Origin: an uncultured Oscillospiraceae bacterium
GTDB taxonomy: Bacteria; Bacillota; Clostridia; Oscillospirales; Oscillospiraceae
Length of the DNA: 8,701 nucleotides
Direction: 5' to 3'
Assembly (NCBI GenBank): GCA_910578735.1
Contig: CAJTSQ010000059.1
Span: 1 to 8,701, forward strand
Part shown: positions 1 through 6,057 of the stretch, piece after piece
Numbering within the stretch: the first letter of the stretch is position 1
Layout: every line of letters begins with the position of its first letter
The notes under the pieces: model-generated
Told to the model about the DNA's origin: nothing
Seen by the model: only the letters and a program-made list of their open reading frames with translations
The model's database searches: none
Program-made: the position numbers and the translations under genes

Positions 1-2
1 GC

Positions 3-245
3 GTCAGTTCCGATACGCCAGCGCTGGACCTCAGCAAAGGCCCCATCACCTTTGACGGCAGCAAAGGCTCACTTTCTGTCACTTATTCAGATGGCACTGG
101 GAAGCAGCATAAGGCGGTCATGCCGCCCGATAATACGGCACATATTTTTCTGAAAGGGTATTCCAGGGAACCCGCGCCGGTCACATTTCCTCACAGAATG
201 AGGACACAGCCAGGACCGGCGCGGCCCTTCCTGCCCACCGGATGA
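3..245 (+). CDS. 3' end of an unrecognised protein (5' partial)
   Basis: One forward frame stays open from the window edge to a TGA at 243-245, about 80 codons with no start needed. The first 50 or so codons favour G/C in third position and read as plausible protein rich in Ser, Gly, Asp and Thr (TFDGSKGSLSVTYSDGTGKQ), reminiscent of beta-strand-rich surface or Ig-like modules, but I cannot assign a family. The last 25 or so residues, rich in Pro and Arg, overlap the arms of a long hairpin (172-224) and look less like protein. The real gene could therefore end in another way, for example after a frameshift near 150. The other two forward frames close at about 53 and 151. Function unknown. Confidence 0.4.
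   Translation, partial: VSSDTPALDLSKGPITFDGSKGSLSVTYSDGTGKQHKAVMPPDNTAHIFLKGYSREPAPVTFPHRMRTQPGPARPFLPTG
172..224 (+). promoter_or_regulatory. Nested stem-loop in the leader of the ParB-like gene (first arm)
   Basis: A perfect 10-bp inverted repeat, CCGCGCCGGT (172-181) and ACCGGCGCGG (215-224), encloses a second perfect 5-bp hairpin, CCTCA (189-193) and TGAGG (199-203), with a 5-base loop. The whole is followed at once by another nested structure (239-291) and then the ribosome binding site at about 324. It could be a transcript-end or attenuator structure, an RNA protecting the downstream message, or a DNA site. There is no T-run after it, so a simple intrinsic terminator is unlikely. The pairing is visible in the sequence; the function is a guess. 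Confidence 0.5.
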
Positions 246-291
246 AAGACCTGGAGCCATAGGCCAACTGCGGTCCCAGGTGTTCCATCCG
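239..291 (+). promoter_or_regulatory. Second nested stem-loop in the leader of the ParB-like gene
   Basis: CGGATG (239-244) pairs perfectly with CATCCG (286-291). Inside it ACCTGG (249-254) pairs perfectly with CCAGGT (276-281), with about 21 bases in the apical loop. With the preceding hairpin it makes a two-domain folded leader that ends some 33 bases before the ribosome binding site of the gene at 335. No convincing promoter was found between 1 and 334, so this leader may belong to a transcript that starts upstream of the window. Confidence 0.4.
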
Positions 292-334
292 ATGAGGATG
301 AACGATAACAGGCCGAGGCCAGGGAGGTGAAAAT

Positions 335-1336
335 ATGCTTGTTCCAATCAGTGAGATCAAGATCAACGCCGGACGGCGGGAGGCAGACCCGGAGGGGGTG
401 CAGGAATTGGTGGACAGTATTTCCAAGGTGGGCTTGCTCAACCCCATCACCATTGACCGGGAGCATACGCTGATCGCCGGATTGCACCGGCTGGAAGCGG
501 CAAAACTGCTGGGATGGACGGAGATCGAGTGTAATGTCAGCAGTTTGGAGGGCTTACTGGCAGAGCTGGCAGAGGTTGACGAAAATGTGGTCAGAAAGGG
601 CTTATCCGCCGTGGAGTACAGTGATCTGCTTCTGCGCCGGAAAGAGATTTATGAAGCTCTCCACCCGGAGACAAAGCATGGTGGTGACCGCAAGAGCGAA
701 AAAATCAAAAGTGCAAAATGCACATTTGATTCTGAAAAATCTTTTGTAGATGATACGGCTGAAAAATTAGGTGTGGACCCCAGCACCATTAGACGCCAGA
801 TTCAAACCGCAAAAAATCTGACTTCCGAGGCAAAAGACATTATCCGGGACACCGGAACCAAAATCACGAAGAAGGATGCTTTGAAGCTGTCCCGGCTGGG
901 ACCGGAGCAGCAGAAGGACGCAGCCAGCCAGTTAGCGGCGGGGGAAATCAAATCCATGGGCGAGTACCATCCCGCCCCGGCAGAGCCGGAAGAACCGCCG
1001 CCCCCGGAACCGGAATCGCCGCCAGCGGCTCCGACTGTACCCTCTGTTCCCTACTCTCTGGGCGATAAGCATTATGCCAGCATAGAGGAATCCATAGCCG
1101 ACCTCAAAAACCCCAATAAAGATTGCAGCTATAACCCGGACACGCTGCTGGCAGATATTGACGGCTTTGTAGACACCTTCCACAAGAATTTCGCGTGGTA
1201 TAGCGACCCCTTCTGCACAGTCGTTTTCCCAGACATATCCCCGGTGCAATTTGATTTTGTACGTCAGCGTTTTGTGACCATTTCCTCCGCCATAGAGGAT
1301 TTATTGAATTTAATGGAAAGGAATATGAACAAATGA
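335..1336 (+). CDS. ParB/Spo0J-type DNA-binding protein with proline-rich linker and extra C-terminal domain
   Basis: This 333-residue protein starts at ATG 335 behind a strong site (GGGAGGTGA). Residues 1-75 form the ParB N-terminal nucleotidase-like fold: ISEIKIN at the start, a 'DSISKVGLLNPITI' segment, and AGLHRLEAAKLLG at 48-60, which matches the G-x-H-R signature of box II (CTPase site in canonical ParB). Residues 140-190 contain a helix-turn-helix-like stretch (TAEKLGVDPSTIRRQI) preceded by the KHGGDRKSE motif common in mobile-element ParB proteins. Residues 213-239 are a Pro/Glu-rich linker, and 240-333 form a domain I do not recognise. Canonical ParB segregates DNA with ParA, but no parA is visible here, so the job may instead be regulation, maintenance or replication of the excised element. 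The stop overlaps the start of the next gene (ATGA). Codons 120-145 are unusually A/T-rich for the gene. Confidence 0.85.
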   Translation: MLVPISEIKINAGRREADPEGVQELVDSISKVGLLNPITIDREHTLIAGLHRLEAAKLLGWTEIECNVSSLEGLLAELAEVDENVVRKGLSAVEYSDLLLRRKEIYEALHPETKHGGDRKSEKIKSAKCTFDSEKSFVDDTAEKLGVDPSTIRRQIQTAKNLTSEAKDIIRDTGTKITKKDALKLSRLGPEQQKDAASQLAAGEIKSMGEYHPAPAEPEEPPPPEPESPPAAPTVPSVPYSLGDKHYASIEESIADLKNPNKDCSYNPDTLLADIDGFVDTFHKNFAWYSDPFCTVVFPDISPVQFDFVRQRFVTISSAIEDLLNLMERNMNK

Positions 1337-2193
1337 GCTATCGGAAAAAGCGCAGTTCCTCCAAAAAGGAACCCATGGAGCGGCAGACCACCATCCCCGA
1401 AGTAAAGTACCATAACCCCGGCGTGAGCCGTGATCTCTCCACCGCCAAGCTGACCTCCGGCCTGCCCTATCAGCGGCCTGTGGAGACGGAGGATGTGGAC
1501 AAGCTGATCGCCAAGTGGAACCCCTGCCTGCTGACCCCCATTGTGGTCAGCTTCCGGGACGGCAATTTCAATGTGGTGGACGGACAGCACCGGATCGCCG
1601 CGATGCGGAGGATGGCGGGCGGCGGGGATGTGATCGTCCCTTGCATCATCTACACCGGCCTGACCTATGAGCAGGAGGCCGAACTGTACTATATGCTGGA
1701 CCGGACCAGAGGGAAACTGCGGCTGGGCCACGCTACCAAGGCTCTGGTGGAATCCGGCGCGGATGCGGAGATCATTGATGTGAAACAGCGGATAGAGGAC
1801 GCTGGCTTTGTGTGGGCGCTGGACCGGCCCACCGGGGAACCATTTGAAATTGCTACCACCCGCGCCGTCATCAACGCTTACCGGCTCCTGGGCGGCGCGG
1901 CCTTCTCCCGGATGCTGGGTTTGATTGCCGGAGCGTGGCATGGAACCCCCAGCTCTCTCAAAGGGTCCATCTTCTCCGGCATGGCGCTGTTTGTCAAGAC
2001 CTATGAGACGGAGCTGGTGGACCAGACGTTTATCAAGCGGCTGTCTGCCGTTGACCCGGATGAGATTATACGGCGGGGCAAGGTGGACTTCTCCACTAAT
2101 AAAGCCGCCCTGCGGTTTGCCCGTGTCATTCTCAGTAAGTACAACGGCCACCAGCGCGGAGGCCGAAAGCTGCCCTACCGCTTTAAGGGCTGA
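1333..2193 (+). CDS. ParB-like protein with DGQHR motif (DUF6551-like)
   Basis: This 286-residue protein begins within the stop codon of the preceding gene (ATGA, 1333-1336), so translation is probably coupled; a GGAAAGG lies 11 bases upstream. After a basic N-terminus rich in Lys, Arg and Ser, a region at 45-115 resembles the ParB/sulfiredoxin-type fold: YQRPVETEDVDKLIAKWNP, then VVDGQHRIAAMRRM with DGQHR at 83-87, and VPCIIYTGLTYEQEAELY. The D-G-Q-H-R block takes the place of the catalytic or nucleotide-binding box in this superfamily. I associate this overall pattern with the DUF6551 group, from memory and not by search. The C-terminal half (130-286) is mainly helical with no motif I know. 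The pairing with another ParB-like protein suggests they act together in maintenance or regulation of the element. Confidence 0.8.
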   Translation: MSYRKKRSSSKKEPMERQTTIPEVKYHNPGVSRDLSTAKLTSGLPYQRPVETEDVDKLIAKWNPCLLTPIVVSFRDGNFNVVDGQHRIAAMRRMAGGGDVIVPCIIYTGLTYEQEAELYYMLDRTRGKLRLGHATKALVESGADAEIIDVKQRIEDAGFVWALDRPTGEPFEIATTRAVINAYRLLGGAAFSRMLGLIAGAWHGTPSSLKGSIFSGMALFVKTYETELVDQTFIKRLSAVDPDEIIRRGKVDFSTNKAALRFARVILSKYNGHQRGGRKLPYRFKG

Positions 2194-2204
2194 TACATCA
2201 CAAA

Positions 2205-2234
2205 TCGCCGCAGGCTGGGAACAGTCTGCGGCGG
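2205..2234 (+). promoter_or_regulatory. 13-bp hairpin with GGAA tetraloop after the DGQHR gene
   Basis: Bases 2205-2217 pair along their full length with 2222-2234 (eleven Watson-Crick pairs and two G-U pairs), closed by a GGAA loop at 2218-2221, which is a GNRA-type tetraloop. It starts 11 bases after the TGA of the upstream gene. No U-tract follows, so a standard intrinsic terminator is not well supported. It may stabilise the 3' end of the upstream message or tune expression of the small gene at 2304. Confidence 0.6.
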
Positions 2235-2275
2235 CTTGCTGCCGGCTGTCTGGAATGGGGACAAGCCGCGCAAGC
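2234..2275 (+). promoter_or_regulatory. Second hairpin, stacked directly on the first, before the DUF6870-like gene
   Basis: GCTTGC (2234-2239) pairs with GCAAGC (2270-2275). Inside, CGGCTGTC (2243-2250) pairs with GACA plus GCCG (2260-2263 and 2265-2268) with one bulged A at 2264, leaving a 9-base loop. It shares base 2234 with the preceding hairpin, so the two would stack or compete for one base. Together they fill most of the 110-base gap between stop 2193 and start 2304 and end about 13 bases before the GGGGAGGAAG ribosome binding site. Confidence 0.45.
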
Positions 2276-2303
2276 ATAGTTTAGACCAGAGGGGAGGAAG
2301 TAC

Positions 2304-2570
2304 ATGGAACAGCCAATTTATACCGAGGAACAGGTCAAAGCCATGCAGAATGTGGACATTCGGACGGTGGACCCCGCCGGACTGCGGGATATTCGGGATG
2401 TGAAGGTCAATACCGACCTGCCCAAGCGGGAGCGGATTCTGGATTTCATCCGGCAAATCGGCAACCCCTACTGCTACCGTCACGGGAAATATGTGGTGAA
2501 GGTCAGCTTCACCGACACGGACGTGACCCTGGAGGACCGGATGCTCTCCTACATACGCTCAAAATGCTGA
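2304..2570 (+). CDS. Small DUF6870-like protein
   Basis: This 88-residue protein starts at ATG 2304 behind GGGGAGGAAG. The first half carries 'VKAMQNVDIRTVDPAGLRDIRDV' and the middle has FIRQIGNPYCYRHGKYVVKVSF, followed by TDTDVTLEDRMLSYIRS. The block N-P-Y-C-Y/F, then V-V-K-V/I-S-F and T-D-T-D-V-T-L-E-D/E, is what I recall for the DUF6870 group found beside mobile-element genes of Clostridia. Its molecular function is not known to me. It has no signal peptide or membrane segment and is acidic to neutral. It sits between the ParB-like pair and the recombinase operon, with structured RNA upstream and its own strong ribosome binding site, which would fit a regulator or a recombinase helper. That role is inference. 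Confidence 0.7.
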   Translation: MEQPIYTEEQVKAMQNVDIRTVDPAGLRDIRDVKVNTDLPKRERILDFIRQIGNPYCYRHGKYVVKVSFTDTDVTLEDRMLSYIRSKC

Positions 2571-2584
2571 CAGGAAACTTTTTT

Positions 2585-2674
2585 GCAAAACACTCTGGAC
2601 ATTAGCCGGAAGTTATGTTAATGTGATAGACAACAGGACAAACCGGCGCTCCCCTGGTTGCTAAAGTGTTTTGC
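2585..2674. repeat. Perfect 10-bp inverted repeat framing the recombinase promoter
   Basis: GCAAAACACT at 2585-2594 is exactly inverted as AGTGTTTTGC at 2665-2674, with 70 bases between. The left arm lies just upstream of the proposed -35 box and the right arm lies in the untranslated leader, about 30 bases before the start codon at 2706. Arms placed on both sides of a promoter suit a DNA-looping operator, or recombinase binding for autoregulation. In a read-through transcript from the upstream gene they could close a long hairpin. The left arm overlaps the short palindrome TTTTGCAAAA (2581-2590). Confidence 0.55.
2596..2624 (+). promoter_or_regulatory. Likely sigma-A promoter of the recombinase operon
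   Basis: TGGACA (2596-2601) and TAATGT (2619-2624) are separated by exactly 17 bases, with a TGT at 2616-2618 giving an extended -10 (TGn). This predicts a start near 2631 and a leader of about 75 bases, in an otherwise GC-rich region where this stretch is locally AT-rich. The boxes also form a dyad, ACATTA (2599-2604) and TAATGT (2619-2624), so a repressor bound there would cover both promoter elements. Confidence 0.5.
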
Positions 2675-2705
2675 TGATTGACTTTAACGATCAGGAGAGA
2701 AGAAT

Positions 2706-4352
2706 ATGAAAATTTCCGATGAACAGGTATGGAATACCTGCGGTTACGTTCGCCTTTCCCGCGAGGACGGCGACAAGGAGGAAAGCAACAGCGTCACGGG
2801 TCAGAAGGACTTGATCCGTGACTATATGACGCGCCACCCGGAACTGCGGGAGTGCGGCATGAAAGTGGATGACGGCTACACGGGGTCCAATTTTGACCGT
2901 CCGGCCTTTCATGAGATGATGGCCGAGGTCAAGGCTGGCAAGATCAACTGCATCGTGGTCAAGGATTTGTCCCGCTTCGGCAGGGACCACCTGGGCGTGG
3001 GGGAGTATCTGGAACAGTTATTTCCCTTCCTTGGTGTGCGTTTTATCGCAATCAACGACAACTATGACAGTCTGCACAGCAACGTGGAATCTGATGAGCT
3101 GGTCATCCCGTTCAAAAACCTCATAAACGAGGCATATTGCCGGGATACCTCGGTGAAAACACGGAGCCAGCTTGAAATCAAACGCCAGCGCGGAGATTTC
3201 ATCGGCTCTTTTGCTGTTTTTGGCTACCGGAAGGACCCGGAGAACCGCCACCGCCTGCTGGTAGATGAATACGCCGCCGGTGTGGTACGGGATATGTTCA
3301 AGTGGAAGCTGGAAGGAATCAGCGCGGGCGATATTGCCGACCGCCTTACAGCGGCGGGCATCCCCACGCCTATGGACTACAAGCGGTCCCAGGGGATGCG
3401 CTACTCTACGTCCTTCCGGCTGAAAGAGGAATCCGTGTGGGATGCCGGGATGGTGCTGCGGATTCTGAAAAATCCGGTCTACATCGGCGTGTTGGAGCAG
3501 GGGCGCGTGACCACCCCCAGCTATCGGGTGAAGCGGCTGGTGGTGAAGCCCCGCGAAGAATGGGCGGTGGTGGAGAACTGCCATGAGCCGGTCATTGACC
3601 GCTATGACTTTGAAAGCGTTCAGAAGGTGCTTGCCCTGGATACGCGCACCAGCGTCAGCGGCAAGGCGGTGGAGCTGTTCTCCGGCATGGTCTACTGCGG
3701 CGAGTGCGGCGGGGCCATGATACGAAAAACCGTCCCCACCGCCAAGAAGAAGTATGTGTACTATGTGTGCGCCGCGCACAAGAACGAAAAGCGCTGCTTC
3801 TCCCACTCCATGCGGGTGGAAACGCTGGATGAGATCGTGCTGGACGCATTGAGAAGATACATCCAGGATGTGATCGACCTCTCTGACCTGCTGGAACTGA
3901 CCGACACGGCCCAGCTTCAGCAAGCGGGTATGCGAAAGCTGCAAGGCCGTTTGGAGAAGAAACGGGAAGAAATCGACCGCAATCAGGCCCTTTTGCGCTC
4001 CCTTTATGAAAGCCTCGCTGACGGCGTGATCGACCGGGACGAATACCAGGATTTGAAAAAGACCTACTCCCGCCGCCGTGCCGAGGCGGAGGAACAGGCC
4101 GAGGCCATCCAAGAGGAAATGAGCCGGGAAATGGGCAATTTTTCGGAGGGCCGGGGCTGGATGGAGCAGTTCCGCAAGCACCAGAACATTGACGCTCTGG
4201 ACCGTACCATCATTGTATCGCTGATTGAGCGTATCCTGATTTTCCGTGACCGCCGTGTGGAGATCGTCTACCGCTGGCACGATGAATTTCACTGGCAGAT
4301 GGATTTGCTGCGGCAGGCCCAGGGAACCCTTCCCGGAAGGGAGGCGGTCTGA
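2706..4352 (+). CDS. Large serine recombinase 1 of the triplet
   Basis: This 548-residue DNA integrase/excisionase acts on attachment sites through a phosphoserine intermediate. It starts at ATG 2706 behind CAGGAGAGAAG. Domains in order: resolvase-type catalytic domain at about 10-155, with YVRLS giving the nucleophile Ser18 and Arg16, and LSRFGR with Arg90 and Arg93; recombinase domain at about 165-310 (GDFIGSFAVFGYRKDPENRH, then helices to EWAVVENCHEPVI); zinc ribbon at 328-366 with Cys331, Cys334, Cys355 and Cys364; coiled coil at about 400-475, heptad-rich in Glu, Lys and Arg; C-terminal tail. The set of motifs is complete, so it is predicted to be active. It is first in a tight operon, one base before the next recombinase, and follows its own promoter. 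Its length is usual for TndX/TnpX-type transposon recombinases. Confidence 0.93.
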   Translation: MKISDEQVWNTCGYVRLSREDGDKEESNSVTGQKDLIRDYMTRHPELRECGMKVDDGYTGSNFDRPAFHEMMAEVKAGKINCIVVKDLSRFGRDHLGVGEYLEQLFPFLGVRFIAINDNYDSLHSNVESDELVIPFKNLINEAYCRDTSVKTRSQLEIKRQRGDFIGSFAVFGYRKDPENRHRLLVDEYAAGVVRDMFKWKLEGISAGDIADRLTAAGIPTPMDYKRSQGMRYSTSFRLKEESVWDAGMVLRILKNPVYIGVLEQGRVTTPSYRVKRLVVKPREEWAVVENCHEPVIDRYDFESVQKVLALDTRTSVSGKAVELFSGMVYCGECGGAMIRKTVPTAKKKYVYYVCAAHKNEKRCFSHSMRVETLDEIVLDALRRYIQDVIDLSDLLELTDTAQLQQAGMRKLQGRLEKKREEIDRNQALLRSLYESLADGVIDRDEYQDLKKTYSRRRAEAEEQAEAIQEEMSREMGNFSEGRGWMEQFRKHQNIDALDRTIIVSLIERILIFRDRRVEIVYRWHDEFHWQMDLLRQAQGTLPGREAV

Positions 4353-4353
4353 A

Positions 4354-6057
4354 ATGGCGCGGACGAAACGCAAGGTCAATCCCGTCCTGCCGGTAGCTGT
4401 CCAAGCGGAACAGCCCCGCCGGATTTATCAGGTGGGCGGCTATGCCCGCTTGTCGGTAGAGGACAGCGGAAAGCCCGGAGCGGACACGATCAGCACACAG
4501 CGGGAATTGATTCAAAGCTACATTGACGGCCAGCCGGATATGCGGCTCTATGACCTTTACTGCGACAACGGACGGACGGGAACGAACTTTGACCGCCCGG
4601 AGTTTGAACGGATGATGGAGGATGTTCGCTCTGGCAAGGTAGACTGCATTGTGGTGAAGGATTTATCCCGGTTTGGCCGCAACTACCGGGAAACCGGCAA
4701 CTATCTGGAACGGATTTTCCCGCTCTTGGACGTGCGGTTTATCGCCGTCAACGACAATTTTGACACGCTGACCGCCGAGCGGACCCAGGACGGCTACATA
4801 GTGCCGCTGAAAAACATCATGAACGCCGTTTACAGCAAGGACATATCCAGGAAGATTCTTCCGGCCATTTCGACCAAGCAGCAGAAAGGAGAGTTCATCG
4901 GTTCATGGGCGGCATACGGCTACCAGAAGTGTGCCGGTAATGCCCACCGGATTGAGCCGGACCCGGAGACTGCGCCGGTGGTGCGTGAGATATTCTCCCT
5001 GCGTCTGACGGGGATGAGCTATCAGCGGATTGCCCGGACCTTGAATGAGCAGGAAGTCCCTTCCCCCGGACGGTATCTCTGCTTGAAGGGGGCGGCAAAG
5101 TGCGAATCCTATGCCAATTCCCGGTGGACCATAGCCTCCGTAAAAAAAGTCCTGACCGCCGAGGTCTACTTGGGTCACATGGTCCAGGGACGCAAGCGGT
5201 CCGGCTTCTCCGAGGGGAAAAAGCCCTACTATGTGCCGGAATCCGAGTGGGTGATCGTCCGCGACACCCATGAGCCGCTGGTGGATGAAGAAACCTTCCG
5301 TGCGGTTCAGAAAATGGCCGTAGAGGCCAGCAGCGCCTATAAGGAGCGGCTTGGATGTCATGACGCCTTGGGGACGATCCCCAATATCCTGCGGGGCCTG
5401 ATCTTCTGTGCTGACTGTGGCCGTCCATTGGTGCGCTACAAATGTGTTACGAACAAGGGAACAAACCTTTACTACGTTTACATCTGTCAAAGCCACTCTA
5501 ATGATTTGGCCTCCTGCCCCAAGAAGTATTTCCATGAGACGAAGCTGATTGAAATTCTTTGGGATACCTTGCGGCGTGAGATCGCGCTGGCTGAAAATCT
5601 GGACAAGTTGGTACGCCAGTACAGTAAATCCGCAAAGGCGGTCAGCCGGGAGGCGGAGGCCAAGAGGGAGATCGCCGCCGCGAAACAGGCTTTCAGCCGT
5701 GCGGAAATGCTCTATGACAGCTTGTACCAGAATTACGCTGACAAGCTGATGACCGAGCAGGAATACACGGAAATGAAGCGGCAGTACCGCTCTGATATGG
5801 AACAGGCGCAGGCCCGGTTGGATGAGTTGGAACAGCGGCAGAGGGACGAGCGGCAGCGGACCACGGAAAACCCCTGGCTTACCGCCTGCGGTCAATTCAA
5901 GGAAGAAACCGCGCTGACGGAGGCCATGGCTCACGCTCTGATTGACCGGGTGGAGATTGATGGGGCGAACCGAGTTTCCATCACTCTGCGCTACCGGGAC
6001 GAATACAACGCCCTGCTCCGGCTGCTGGCGGCAGAGGGAGAGGCGGTGTCCGCATGA
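4354..6057 (+). CDS. Large serine recombinase 2 of the triplet
   Basis: I chose ATG 4354 (567 residues) over the in-frame ATG at 4246. The downstream start has a GGGAGG site just upstream and lies one base after the stop of recombinase 1, while the longer form adds 36 residues that overlap that gene and look like shadow translation. The protein has a basic 27-residue N-terminal extension (MARTKRKVNP), then YARLS with catalytic Ser34, LSRFGR with Arg106 and Arg109, and VRFIAVNDNFD. The recombinase domain has GEFIGSWAAYGYQK at 179-192. The zinc ribbon uses Cys352, Cys355, Cys378 and Cys388 and has a longer Cys-Cys spacing than in the other two. A coiled coil runs over about 430-505. The catalytic set is complete. 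Sequence away from the motifs differs clearly from its neighbours, so this is an old paralogue and not a recent duplicate. Confidence 0.93.
   Translation: MARTKRKVNPVLPVAVQAEQPRRIYQVGGYARLSVEDSGKPGADTISTQRELIQSYIDGQPDMRLYDLYCDNGRTGTNFDRPEFERMMEDVRSGKVDCIVVKDLSRFGRNYRETGNYLERIFPLLDVRFIAVNDNFDTLTAERTQDGYIVPLKNIMNAVYSKDISRKILPAISTKQQKGEFIGSWAAYGYQKCAGNAHRIEPDPETAPVVREIFSLRLTGMSYQRIARTLNEQEVPSPGRYLCLKGAAKCESYANSRWTIASVKKVLTAEVYLGHMVQGRKRSGFSEGKKPYYVPESEWVIVRDTHEPLVDEETFRAVQKMAVEASSAYKERLGCHDALGTIPNILRGLIFCADCGRPLVRYKCVTNKGTNLYYVYICQSHSNDLASCPKKYFHETKLIEILWDTLRREIALAENLDKLVRQYSKSAKAVSREAEAKREIAAAKQAFSRAEMLYDSLYQNYADKLMTEQEYTEMKRQYRSDMEQAQARLDELEQRQRDERQRTTENPWLTACGQFKEETALTEAMAHALIDRVEIDGANRVSITLRYRDEYNALLRLLAAEGEAVSA

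Noticed and set aside
106..136. TAATAC (131-136) as a -10 box for the ParB-like gene
   Set aside because: The region 16-18 bases upstream has only CATAAG-like bases, so there is no credible -35, and it lies within a probable coding frame.
1264..2277. 337-codon open frame on the minus strand opposite the DGQHR gene
   Set aside because: It is the complement of a conserved-looking + strand gene and spans the hairpin region and parts of two genes, with no family resemblance.
2598..2610. GACATTAGC shared between the recombinase promoter and the proposed right junction (8180-8188)
   Set aside because: A shared 9-mer between two places is expected by chance many times in a window of this size. Extending it needs a one-base gap, so I do not treat it as a repeated att or operator site.
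4246..4353. Upstream in-frame ATG giving a 603-residue recombinase 2
   Set aside because: The extra 36 residues overlap recombinase 1 in another frame and are rich in Trp, Cys and Arg. ATG 4354 has a good ribosome binding site and directly abuts the previous stop.
3018..4379. 453-codon open frame on the minus strand opposite recombinase 1
   Set aside because: It is the complement of a gene with complete catalytic and zinc-ribbon motifs. GC-rich codon use removes stops on the opposite strand, and the predicted product (His, Leu and Val rich) has no recognisable motif.
4903..5934. 343-codon open frame on the minus strand opposite recombinase 2
   Set aside because: Same reason: a shadow of a certain gene, without a plausible ribosome binding site or domain.
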